This document shows, piece by piece, positions 52,066-59,503 of a stretch of 64,000 bases of DNA. Below the pieces are notes generated by a model. That model was not told where the DNA came from and searched no databases. It worked only from the letters and a program-made list of their open reading frames with translations. The stretch is from Candidatus Obscuribacter phosphatis (GTDB lineage Bacteria > Cyanobacteriota > Vampirovibrionia > Obscuribacterales > Obscuribacteraceae): contig MOYA01000001.1 in the NCBI GenBank assembly GCA_001899315.1, positions 1,898,599-1,962,598 on the forward strand. Reading direction: 5' to 3'. Both the position numbers and the translations under genes were made by a program. How positions within the stretch are numbered: position 1 is the first letter of the stretch; the number at the start of each line of letters is the position of its first letter.

Positions 52066-52398
52066 TTTATATTGAACCTCAATAAGGCAAATTGGGCAGA
52101 AAAATTTGAACAGGTCGAACAGACACTCTTCGAAGTAAATCCGCGCCTTTCAGCGCCGGCTTCCACCGAGCGATATATCTTTGTATTCAGGACCGCTTTC
52201 AGCTCATGTCCTATTAACAGGGAATCATTATACGAGATTAGTACGAAGTTGATCATTTAGACCGATCACTTTTAATCAACGCCACCAAAGGTGGTGATGC
52301 ATTTAAAAGCGCTACAGATCTCGTATATACCCGATCGCCCACTGCAGGCATAAAGCATACAGTTTGCATGCACAATCGCGCAATCCAGGAGGGCAGCC

Positions 52399-52521
52399 AT
52401 GTCTGAAAGATCTTCACAAACAGAAGCTTTACACATTGATCGGATATACAAAAATAGTAGTCAATTGCAAATAGAGATCAATTCTCCGAAACCCGCAGAG
52501 ACACTTGAATTCCAGGCTTGA
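52399..52521 (+). CDS. Candidate 40-aa small protein with strong ribosome binding site
   Basis: ATG at 52399 preceded by AGGAGGG, a near-perfect Shine-Dalgarno with about 6-base spacing; TGA at 52519-52521. The peptide begins MSERSSQTEALHIDRIYKN and ends AETLEFQA. It is hydrophilic with no signal or membrane segment. It is called mainly for its start site in an otherwise empty region. No family known; it may be a leader peptide, RiPP-type or regulatory peptide, or chance. Confidence 0.45.
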   Translation: MSERSSQTEALHIDRIYKNSSQLQIEINSPKPAETLEFQA

Positions 52522-52739
52522 TTAGAGGCAGGAAACCTTAGTCGCACTTCATTAAGCAGAGAATATAAATAGAATGTGATTACTTAATTGCAAGTAATCT
52601 CATGATTAGAAGACGCTTCACTGAGCCAATCTCAGAGCTTGCACTGCTAGTAGTGGCATAGACATCTGATATCACCAATGGTGTATAGCCAATCGTTCAT
52701 ACTCAATGGTTCATAGCAAAATAATGCCAACGGCACCGA

Positions 52740-52778
52740 AGAAATTCAGACGAGAAATTCAGACTAGGAATACAGACT
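52740..52778. repeat. Short tandem repeat, 13-bp unit, three copies
   Basis: Three contiguous units (AGAAATTCAGACG, AGAAATTCAGACT, AGGAATACAGACT), the third with two mismatches. It lies just beyond the terminator of the Spy-like gene. Confidence 0.8.
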
Positions 52779-52786
52779 ATATATCT

Positions 52787-52818
52787 AAAAAAGAGAGCAG
52801 CACTTTCTGCCACTCTCT
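52787..52818 (-). terminator. Terminator of the sigma/anti-sigma/Spy operon
   Basis: On the minus strand AGAGAG and CTCTCT plus CAG/CTG form a stem with a 3-nt bulge and a 6-nt loop, followed by six T. It is the only clear terminator after the Spy-like gene, 28 bases past its stop. Confidence 0.75.
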
Positions 52819-52845
52819 ATCTATAGATAACCTTAGCTGCTTAGA

Positions 52846-53400
52846 TTAGGGTCCGCTCTTCTCGAGGGGAAAGATGCTCTTCACCTTCTGCATAAGCTGC
52901 TGAATCTTGTCGGGCATGACTTCGGTCTGAGAACCTGGATACTGGGCCATGCGACGCTTGGCAATATTCTGTTGAATCATCTGCTCGAACTGCATATTTT
53001 GCTTATCGTTGAGAATCTTCTTTTTAGAGAGGTAGTTCTGCATAGCGGCCAAGTTGAGCTGCTCTTTGCGACGGGCTATAGACTGCTGCAGAGCGACAAT
53101 TTGCAAAGAGTCTGGATTATGCTCACCGATAAGCTTCTGCAACTTAAGCTGCTCTTCTCTAATGACGGGCAATATTTCGCCCGACTCTTTGTACCACTGC
53201 TGCTCCAATTGCTGTATCTGACTATTCTGCTGTGGTGTCAGCTCAAGCTTATTCCAGTCAATGCAGCCCGAGCCGCCCTCGGAGGGCTGAGCTAGACAAG
53301 CCTGAGCAAAGGTCAACTCGGTCAAGCCGGAGACCAGAAGGGAACAGGATGCCATAGAAAGGGCTAGCGATTTAAATGAACTGTTATTTGAAGGACTCAC
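52846..53400 (-). CDS. Spy/CpxP-like periplasmic protein (LTxxQ family)
   Basis: 184 aa, GTG start at 53400 behind GGAGAT. Signal sequence (ALSMASCSLLVSGLTELTFAQA). The mature part is helical with one LTPQQNSQIQQLEQQW motif of the LTxxQ family, a Gln/Lys-rich amphipathic middle (about 85-130) and MQFEQMIQQNIAKRRM. Spy and CpxP are stress-induced chaperones that bind unfolded proteins. It is the last gene of the sigma/anti-sigma operon, a typical stress-response target placement. The single LTxxQ copy and divergent sequence make this a moderate call. Confidence 0.65.
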   Translation of the reverse strand: MSPSNNSSFKSLALSMASCSLLVSGLTELTFAQACLAQPSEGGSGCIDWNKLELTPQQNSQIQQLEQQWYKESGEILPVIREEQLKLQKLIGEHNPDSLQIVALQQSIARRKEQLNLAAMQNYLSKKKILNDKQNMQFEQMIQQNIAKRRMAQYPGSQTEVMPDKIQQLMQKVKSIFPLEKSGP

Positions 53401-53414
53401 TTGATTGCTATCTC

Positions 53415-54404
53415 CTACTCTTCATATATAACGTTTTCCGCCTTATCGGCAGGTTCAAGTAATATCGATTCGATCATATATTCTTCCGAACTGACCCGCC
53501 TCAAACCACCGTCGGCAGGACCGGTCAGCCACAGGGCGCCCATACCAAATAGGGCGACAAAGCCGGCAGCACAAGCCACGCCGATATAGACTCGACGGTC
53601 AATACCGAAGCCGCGGCTCTTCTCTTTGGTCTGATTCTTGGGAGTAAACTGCACTACTGTCAGTTTGCTTTTAATCCCAGGCCAGAGGTCTAGATTTTCA
53701 GGGATCTCCGGCTTATAACTCTCTCTAATCAGCTCGCCAATAGATGAGATTCGACCGAACTCTTCCCGACAGCTGGGACAATCGGTCAAATGTTTGGTTA
53801 TCTCGCGATGGCGCAGGGTGACCACTTCTTGGTCTAAATAAGCAGAAAGCTCGTTGTCAATAAGAGCACAATCTGCGTTCAGTCTTGATTTAACACCGCT
53901 CCAAATGTCCACCTTAGCGGAAGCCGGCAGTTCCAACCCTTTGGCTAACAATCTATTGGTGGCATTCAATTCGGTAAACTGAGAAAGACAGGTCTCACAT
54001 TCCTTAAGATGCTTATTGACCCCTTCTTGGGCCGGAACTGTCAGTTCGCCGTCCAAATAAGCCGAGAGGTCTTCCTGAATGACATCGCAAACCGAAGGAA
54101 CTTGCCCGGCCATCTTCTGCCATATATCAGGTACGTTTGCACCTATATTAGACTCGGAGTCGGAGGCAGAATCGGCAAATTGACTGGAAAAAGCTTTAGA
54201 AAGGAAACTCTGGAGCTGTTTCAGTCCCTCCAGCTCGGTTTGACAACCGGAGCAGTTCTCCAGATGCCCCTCAACCCGGCTCTTCAAGCTTCCGGTCAGC
54301 TGCCCGTCCAGATGAGCCGAAAGCTCGTCCCGGATACTTCGGCACTCTTCCGGTAGAGGAGGAGGAGAACTTACTTCGCTCTCATTTTTTTCTTCGTCAG
54401 CCAT
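53415..54404 (-). CDS. Anti-sigma factor with three zinc-finger ZAS domains and one membrane helix
   Basis: 329 aa from ATG 54404, which overlaps the sigma stop by 8 bases; a TTG 21 bases upstream is possible. It has three tandem zf-HC2 units, each with a leading Cys and HLxxCxxC: HLENCSGC, HLKECETC and HLTDCPSC, each with DELSAHLDG-, EDLSAYLDG- or NELSAYLDQ-type helices. Near the C-terminus there is one TM helix (VYIGVACAAGFVALFGMGALWL), then a short extracytoplasmic tail. It should sequester the ECF sigma at the membrane. Three ZAS copies are unusual; one is usual. Confidence 0.88.
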   Translation of the reverse strand: MADEEKNESEVSSPPPLPEECRSIRDELSAHLDGQLTGSLKSRVEGHLENCSGCQTELEGLKQLQSFLSKAFSSQFADSASDSESNIGANVPDIWQKMAGQVPSVCDVIQEDLSAYLDGELTVPAQEGVNKHLKECETCLSQFTELNATNRLLAKGLELPASAKVDIWSGVKSRLNADCALIDNELSAYLDQEVVTLRHREITKHLTDCPSCREEFGRISSIGELIRESYKPEIPENLDLWPGIKSKLTVVQFTPKNQTKEKSRGFGIDRRVYIGVACAAGFVALFGMGALWLTGPADGGLRRVSSEEYMIESILLEPADKAENVIYEE

Positions 54405-55032
54405 TTGAGGGAACCTCAGGATCAATCTTTTCGCTCTTGTCGTTGAGGTAGGGCTTGAGAATTTCCTGCAGTTTGGTCCTGGCCCGAGCTATTCTGGACT
54501 TTACGGTCCCCATCTCGGTCTGGGTAATCACTGCAATCTCTTCGTAACTTAACCCTTCCACTTCACGCAAGACGATGGCCGTCCGAAACTGTTCCGGCAA
54601 TCTCAACATTGCTTGACGAATTACTTCTGAAATTTCTTTATTTAATGCTTTTTCTTCAGGAATTGCCGAACTGTCGGGAATATCCCGGGTGAGACCGTCT
54701 GACTCTTCGTCATCAAGGCCTTCATCCATTGAAACAGTCGGTAACTTACGCGGTCGCTTACGCAGCTCGTCATAAAACAGATTGGTGACAATCTGGGTGA
54801 GCCAGGAGCGGAACGAAGCCGGATTCCTCAAATTGTTAATATTGCGCCAGACTCTTATGAAAACTTCCTGGGCAAGGTCGGAAGTATCTTCCCAATCTGG
54901 AGCCAGTTGATAAAGCAAACCATAAACTGTGCGCTGGTGACGCTTGACCAATTCTTCAAAGGCTTGCGGTTCACGATGCTGGCAGGCCAGTACTAAGTCG
55001 CGGTCACTCTTCTGAGAATAAACAGTTGCCAT
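54397..55032 (-). CDS. ECF-family RNA polymerase sigma factor
   Basis: 211 aa from ATG 55032 (a TTG at 55044 is in frame). Region 2 (about 25-90): AFEELVKRHQRTVYGLLYQLAPD, DLAQEVFIRVWRNI and SFRSWLTQIVTNLFYDELRKRPRK. An acidic linker follows, then region 4 (about 130-190): LPEQFRTAIVLREVEGLSYEEIAVITQTEMGTVKSRIARARTKL (key pieces LSYEEIAVITQTEMGTVKS). It directs polymerase to promoters of the stress operon, probably including its own. Overlaps the anti-sigma gene. No ribosome binding site is clear. Confidence 0.9.
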   Translation of the reverse strand: MATVYSQKSDRDLVLACQHREPQAFEELVKRHQRTVYGLLYQLAPDWEDTSDLAQEVFIRVWRNINNLRNPASFRSWLTQIVTNLFYDELRKRPRKLPTVSMDEGLDDEESDGLTRDIPDSSAIPEEKALNKEISEVIRQAMLRLPEQFRTAIVLREVEGLSYEEIAVITQTEMGTVKSRIARARTKLQEILKPYLNDKSEKIDPEVPSNG

Positions 55033-55202
55033 CCAAAAACCCAATCATCGGCCTGATACAGCTCCACCACTAGAGCAGAGCCCCTATATGTTAGCACTGT
55101 AAAGACCAACTCTGCCCTCTCTTAAAGCAAGAGAAGCGGGAGATATCAAGTTCCTATTCATTAATAGATAAGATGTAAGTATTCAAAAAGTGGTAGCATA
55201 TC

Positions 55203-55270
55203 CCCTCAGGCTGCTCGGAGGCAGCTATACGCCTTTCTTGCGGCGAGAGCATCTGCTCTAGTTTTTATTT
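55203..55270 (+). promoter_or_regulatory. Structured metK leader with consecutive hairpins
   Basis: GCTGC/GCAGC (55210-55225, or alternative CCTC/GAGG 55203-55221), CGCC/GGCG (55230-55245) and AGAGC/GCTCT (55246-55259), the last followed by AGTTTTTATTT. The final stem plus T-run looks like an attenuator ahead of the GGGAGAG ribosome binding site. It does not match the SAM-I consensus by eye. A SAM-sensing or other riboswitch is possible but unproven. Confidence 0.4.
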
Positions 55271-55285
55271 AAGGGAGAGAGCATC

Positions 55286-56545
55286 TTGGCTAAAACTTAT
55301 TTGTTCACCTCTGAGTCGGTGACCGAAGGACACCCTGACAAAGTTTGCGATCAGATATCTGACGCAATTCTCGACAAGATTCTTTCTCAAGATCCCAAAG
55401 GACGCGTCGCCGCCGAATGCGCCGTGTCGACCGGTCTAGTTCTTGTTACCGGTGAGATCACCACCACGGCTAACCTTGATATACAAGAGTTGGTGCGTTC
55501 TGTCATTACCGAGATTGGCTATGCAGGCGAAAAGGGCGGCGGCTTCGACGCCAATTCTTGCGCCGTGCTCACTGCCATCAATAAACAATCACCTGATATC
55601 GCCGGCGGCGTTGGCAAAGCTCTAGAACAAAGAGAAGAAGGCTCATCAGCCAAAGAAGACGAAACTGGTGCCGGAGACCAAGGCATGATGTTCGGCTTTG
55701 CCTGCAATGAGACCCCCGAATTAATGCCAATGCCTATCTCTTTGGCTCACCGCATTGCCCGCAGACTGACCGAAGTAAGAAAGAACGGCACTCTCAAATA
55801 TCTTAGACCAGACGGCAAAACCCAAGTCACAATAGAGTACGAAGGCAATAAGCCGGTTAGAGTGGAAGCCATCGTCATCTCGACCCAGCACGATCCTGAA
55901 ATCGACGGCATCGAAGACAACGATAAATTGCAGGCTCGCATTGCCCAAGATCTCAAAGCTTATGTAATCATGCCGGTCTTCCAAGATCTAAGCATCAAGC
56001 CTGATGAAAACACCCGTTATCTAATCAACCCCAGTGGTCGTTTCGTTGTCGGTGGACCACAAGGCGATGCCGGTCTAACCGGTCGCAAAATAATCGTAGA
56101 CACCTACGGCGGCTATTCCCGCCACGGCGGCGGAGCTTTCTCGGGCAAGGACCCGACCAAAGTTGATAGATCGGCAGCCTATGCCGCTCGTTATGTAGCC
56201 AAAAATATAGTGGCAGCCGAACTGGCTGAAAGAGCTGAAGTTCAGATTGCTTACGCCATCGGCGTTGCCAGACCGGTTTCGGTGCATGTCACCACCTTTG
56301 GTACTGGCAAAGTGGAAGATGCCGAAATCACCGAAATGGTCAAACAGGTTTTCGACCTTAGACCAGCGGCAATAATCAAGACTTTCGAACTAAACGAGCA
56401 GCCGCGCAAGAACGGCGGTCGCTTCTTCCGCAATGTGGCAGCCTATGGACATTTTGGTCGCAACGACCTAAATCTTCCCTGGGAAGCTACCGACAAAGTA
56501 GAAGAATTGAAAAAATGCAGCCGCTCAATCTGCAAGGTGGAGTAA
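55286..56545 (+). CDS. metK: S-adenosylmethionine synthetase
   Basis: 419 aa, TTG start at 55286 behind GGGAGAG. MetK signatures: [21 protein letters not shown] (ATP/K+ binding; read [13 protein letters not shown]), [12 protein letters not shown] and [19 protein letters not shown]. It makes SAM from methionine and ATP. Slightly longer than the typical 380-400 aa. The SAM hydrolase at 13669 consumes the product. Followed by the FHA-cyclase 6 bases downstream. Confidence 0.97.
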   Translation: MAKTYLFTSESVTEGHPDKVCDQISDAILDKILSQDPKGRVAAECAVSTGLVLVTGEITTTANLDIQELVRSVITEIGYAGEKGGGFDANSCAVLTAINKQSPDIAGGVGKALEQREEGSSAKEDETGAGDQGMMFGFACNETPELMPMPISLAHRIARRLTEVRKNGTLKYLRPDGKTQVTIEYEGNKPVRVEAIVISTQHDPEIDGIEDNDKLQARIAQDLKAYVIMPVFQDLSIKPDENTRYLINPSGRFVVGGPQGDAGLTGRKIIVDTYGGYSRHGGGAFSGKDPTKVDRSAAYAARYVAKNIVAAELAERAEVQIAYAIGVARPVSVHVTTFGTGKVEDAEITEMVKQVFDLRPAAIIKTFELNEQPRKNGGRFFRNVAAYGHFGRNDLNLPWEATDKVEELKKCSRSICKVE

Positions 56546-56551
56546 TCGTAG

Positions 56552-57535
56552 ATGCGGGAACAAACGTCGGGCACCATCACGGTTAACCCCGACACACCGG
56601 AAGCTTATACAGTGCAGCTCATGGAAGGCGAAGTCATGCAGGTCGGTCGCAAACCGGCTTCAGGCGGCGTCAAGAAGTTGGTCCTACCTTTTCCTGAAGT
56701 CTCGGGTCAGCATGCTGAAGTGAGATGCAAACCTGATGGCTGGACCGTAGTCGACAGCGGCAGCACCAATGGCACCACTCTAAACGGCTCCCGCCTCACG
56801 CCAGGGCGTGAATATCATGTGCGCCGAGGCGACCGAATCAAAATAGCGCAGTACGAACTTCTTATCTATCCACCCGACATCCAAGGAGTGGTGGAAGAAG
56901 AAATGGAAGATGCGCAAGATCGCACACAGTTCCGTATTCAAATGATGAATGCCACCATCTTGGTGGGAGACATCAAGGGCTTCACCACATTGATGGAGCG
57001 TCACGCCGATAAGCCAACCCTGGTTATGCAAGCGGCCCAGAAAGTATTTGACCACTTGAACGAAGAAATCAACCGCAACTTTGGTCAGTTGGAGAAAATC
57101 GCCGGTGACGCCATCATGGCTTACTGGCAAGGACAAGGCGCCGACCCCAAATCGGCCGGTTCGGTCTCAGCCTGCCAGGCTTGTTTTACAGCCCTTAAAC
57201 TGCGTACCTTGACCATGCGCATGGGTCAAGATCAAAGTTGCTGGCCCTTTCCTTACCATCCCTTGATGCTCGATATGGCTCTGGCCACCGGTCCGGTAGC
57301 GGCTGGCAACCTTGGACATGCGGTGTCCAATCCGGCTTTGCTTGGCGATACAGCCAATCTTGTCTTTCGCCTGGAAAAACTTATAGGTGACGATCGCCCA
57401 GGCGATATCATCGTAGAAGGCGCCACCTACGAACTGGCCAAGAACAATTTCAAATTCGATTTTCTTGGACAAACCAATGTCAAAGGACGCCGCACTGCCG
57501 TAGACGTTTATAGACTAATTGAGCCTGTGGGCTAA
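56552..57535 (+). CDS. FHA-domain class III adenylate/guanylate cyclase
   Basis: 327 aa. Residues about 25-105 are an FHA (phosphothreonine-binding) domain: VGRKPASGG, VSGQHAEVR and VVDSGSTNGTTLNG. About 130-320 is a class III cyclase catalytic domain. The first metal Asp is in VGDIKGFTTLMER, the second in EKIAGDAIMAYW, and GDTANLVFRLEKL carries the catalytic Asn and Arg. All required residues seem present, so it may make cAMP. No signal or membrane segment. GGTGGAG lies before the ATG. It is probably co-transcribed with metK and the hexosaminidase (overlap TAATG). Confidence 0.88.
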   Translation: MREQTSGTITVNPDTPEAYTVQLMEGEVMQVGRKPASGGVKKLVLPFPEVSGQHAEVRCKPDGWTVVDSGSTNGTTLNGSRLTPGREYHVRRGDRIKIAQYELLIYPPDIQGVVEEEMEDAQDRTQFRIQMMNATILVGDIKGFTTLMERHADKPTLVMQAAQKVFDHLNEEINRNFGQLEKIAGDAIMAYWQGQGADPKSAGSVSACQACFTALKLRTLTMRMGQDQSCWPFPYHPLMLDMALATGPVAAGNLGHAVSNPALLGDTANLVFRLEKLIGDDRPGDIIVEGATYELAKNNFKFDFLGQTNVKGRRTAVDVYRLIEPVG

Positions 57536-59109
57536 TGCTGACCCTAGAACAAGCCTGCGGCAAGCTACTTGTGGCGAGGCTGCCGGGGCTCAGCTTAGCT
57601 GAGCCCGACGATAGACTTTCAGTCATGCTCAAGCAAGGCACTGCCGGCGGTGCTTGTCTCTTCAAAGAGAATTGTCGCGATCTCGAACAACTAAACAAGC
57701 TCTGCACCGACATAATTCAAGCTTCCTTTCATACCCCGGTCTTGACCGTCGACCAAGAGGGCGGCGCCGTGCAGCGTTTCGAAGACGCCCTCAGCCCCTT
57801 CCCCTCGCCCATGGCACTCTGGGCCCTGGGCGAAACGGCCATTAGACAGGCCCAAGAAGTAGCCGCCGGGCAGTTGTACAAACTTGGTTTCAATCTACTG
57901 CTTGCCCCCACCCTCGACTTACAAACAAATAGGCTGAATCCGATTATTGCCACAAGAGCCTTTTCAGATCAGGTTGAGGCTGTCACCCGGGCCGGCAGAG
58001 CGGCCTTGCAAGCCATAGAAGCGCAGGGTCTACGCGCCTGCGGCAAACATTTTCCCGGCCATGGCTCCACCAGTGAAGATTCTCATCTCACCTTGCCCTC
58101 AGTCGACAAAGACAAAGAGACTCTCTTCCAAACTGACTTTGCCCCTTTTATCAATTTAAAGGACGAATTGAGCTGCATCTTGGTCGGGCATATTTGGTTT
58201 CCTCATTATGACCAAGAAATGAAGCCTTCATCTTTGTCAAAAAAATTAGTCAGCCAAGTCTTGCAAGAGGAAATTGGCTACAAAGGGCTCTTGGTCTCTG
58301 ATGACATGCTCATGAAAGGGCTGACTGTAAATCTCGGCTTGAGCGAAGCTTGCCTGCAAGCCGTCGAAGCGGGTCTGGACCTTTTGTTGGTTCTAGGCAC
58401 AGCCGAACAATTTGCCGATGCCCACAAAGAACTTGTCCAAGCCGTAAAATCAGGACGCATTTCTGAAAGCCGCATTCATGCTTCAGTCAGCAAAATAGAC
58501 AAGTTGTTCAAAAGGGGCCGCCCCCTACCTAAGCAAGAAATGGAAAGCTTTAAAAGAGAAATCAGCCAAGACACCGAAAAAATGCTGGAATTAAGCAGTA
58601 GAGCCATTGTCCATTACAAAGGTGAGCCGGTTTCGCGAAATAATCTTATCGATGCGGTGATCATAGCCCCGGCCCACAAACGCTACAAACTAGATTTAGT
58701 AGGTGAACTAGAAAGAGAACTGGGACTGAGGCTAACCGAATTTCGTTATGAACTGAGCAGTGAATTAGAATCTGCAGGTTTCGCCGAACTCTTGGAAGAT
58801 CTAACCAAAAGCAGAAGTCCGGTAATTTTTCTTAGCTATAGAAGCTTTATCAAAGCCCACAGCAAGCAAATTGAAATGTTGGAGAGGCTAAAGGCAGCCA
58901 ATCTGCCCCTTATTCATATTGCCCTCGATAGCCCCTACGACCTAGTCTTGACCAGAGATAGCGCCACAACCAGCTCTTACGCCCTCATGGATCCTTCTGA
59001 CCTGGCCATAAAGGCCCTAGCTAGGATTTTGAGCAGAAGGCAAGACAAAATCTCACAACAAGAAAATATTGCACCGCAAGGTAAACTGCCTCTATCTATA
59101 GAAGGGTAA
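57535..59109 (+). CDS. Glycoside hydrolase family 3 beta-N-acetylhexosaminidase
   Basis: 524 aa; ATG at 57535 overlaps the previous stop. GH3 barrel (about 1-340): LTVDQEGGAVQRF, the KHFPGHGSTSEDSHLTLP loop and the nucleophile region LVSDDMLMKGL. NagZ-type enzymes cut GlcNAc from anhydro-muropeptides in peptidoglycan recycling. The KHFPGHG loop with Asp/His fits NagZ. The extra C-terminal domain (about 345-524) is as in larger GH3 members. No signal peptide, so cytoplasmic recycling is likely. Confidence 0.9.
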   Translation: MLTLEQACGKLLVARLPGLSLAEPDDRLSVMLKQGTAGGACLFKENCRDLEQLNKLCTDIIQASFHTPVLTVDQEGGAVQRFEDALSPFPSPMALWALGETAIRQAQEVAAGQLYKLGFNLLLAPTLDLQTNRLNPIIATRAFSDQVEAVTRAGRAALQAIEAQGLRACGKHFPGHGSTSEDSHLTLPSVDKDKETLFQTDFAPFINLKDELSCILVGHIWFPHYDQEMKPSSLSKKLVSQVLQEEIGYKGLLVSDDMLMKGLTVNLGLSEACLQAVEAGLDLLLVLGTAEQFADAHKELVQAVKSGRISESRIHASVSKIDKLFKRGRPLPKQEMESFKREISQDTEKMLELSSRAIVHYKGEPVSRNNLIDAVIIAPAHKRYKLDLVGELERELGLRLTEFRYELSSELESAGFAELLEDLTKSRSPVIFLSYRSFIKAHSKQIEMLERLKAANLPLIHIALDSPYDLVLTRDSATTSSYALMDPSDLAIKALARILSRRQDKISQQENIAPQGKLPLSIEG

Positions 59110-59175
59110 GCGCACCGCTTTTGCGTGACAGCCAGTTATTGCGTGTATGCTATAGATAGTGCAGGCGGAGGAGAA

Positions 59176-59487
59176 ATGAGCAACAGTGATAATTTAGGGG
59201 AAGCAGACGAGAAACTGCCAGCCGCTGAAGCTAAAGACGAGGCGCAGCCGCAAAGCCAAGCTGGTGCTGGTGCTGGTGCTGGTGCTGGTGCCAATACTAA
59301 TTTGAGTATGCAGGAAGAAAACGATCTGCTCACCGTCGGTAAGAGCCTGCTCGATAATCCCAAAGTAAAGACCTATATAGGTCGCATGTCAAAAGTAATG
59401 CTGCTTTTCGCCATACTCGGCTGCGGACTGATGATCGCAGCTGTCACTGCCATATCAACAGTATTCAGCATGTTCTTGCCCAAATAG
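59176..59487 (+). CDS. Small membrane-anchored protein with Ala-Gly repeat
   Basis: 103 aa from ATG 59176, chosen for GGAGGAG just upstream (the frame is open to 59125). N-terminal acidic, with an AGAGAGAGAGA run from a (GCTGGT)5 repeat (59260-59289). One C-terminal membrane helix (VMLLFAILGCGLMIAAVTAIS). Tail-anchor-like topology. Function unknown. Confidence 0.65.
   Translation: MSNSDNLGEADEKLPAAEAKDEAQPQSQAGAGAGAGAGANTNLSMQEENDLLTVGKSLLDNPKVKTYIGRMSKVMLLFAILGCGLMIAAVTAISTVFSMFLPK
59260..59289 (+). repeat. Hexanucleotide repeat (GCTGGT)5
   Basis: Five perfect copies of GCTGGT inside the 103-aa ORF. Length changes keep the frame, adding or removing Ala-Gly pairs. Confidence 0.9.
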
Positions 59488-59503
59488 GGCAAACTCAAGT
59501 TCG

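Larger units (their letters stand above)
52066..52845. other. 780-bp gene-poor region
   Basis: It holds one candidate small ORF (52399-52521), a perfect 8-bp inverted repeat (GATTACTT 52578-52585, AAGTAATC 52592-52599, 6-nt loop), a 13-bp repeat (52740-52778) and a terminator (52787-52818). Otherwise it is AT-rich without clear genes. A 64-aa minus-strand frame (52062-52256) overlaps the start of the next gene by ATGA but has no convincing ribosome binding site. Confidence 0.7.

Noticed and set aside
52062-52256. 64-aa minus-strand ORF upstream of the 51523 gene
   Set aside because: Its ATGA overlap is suggestive, but there is no convincing ribosome binding site or recognisable sequence; left as uncertain.
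55203-55270. SAM-I riboswitch
   Set aside because: Conserved SAM-I core sequences are not seen; only generic hairpins are present, so it is kept as an unclassified leader.
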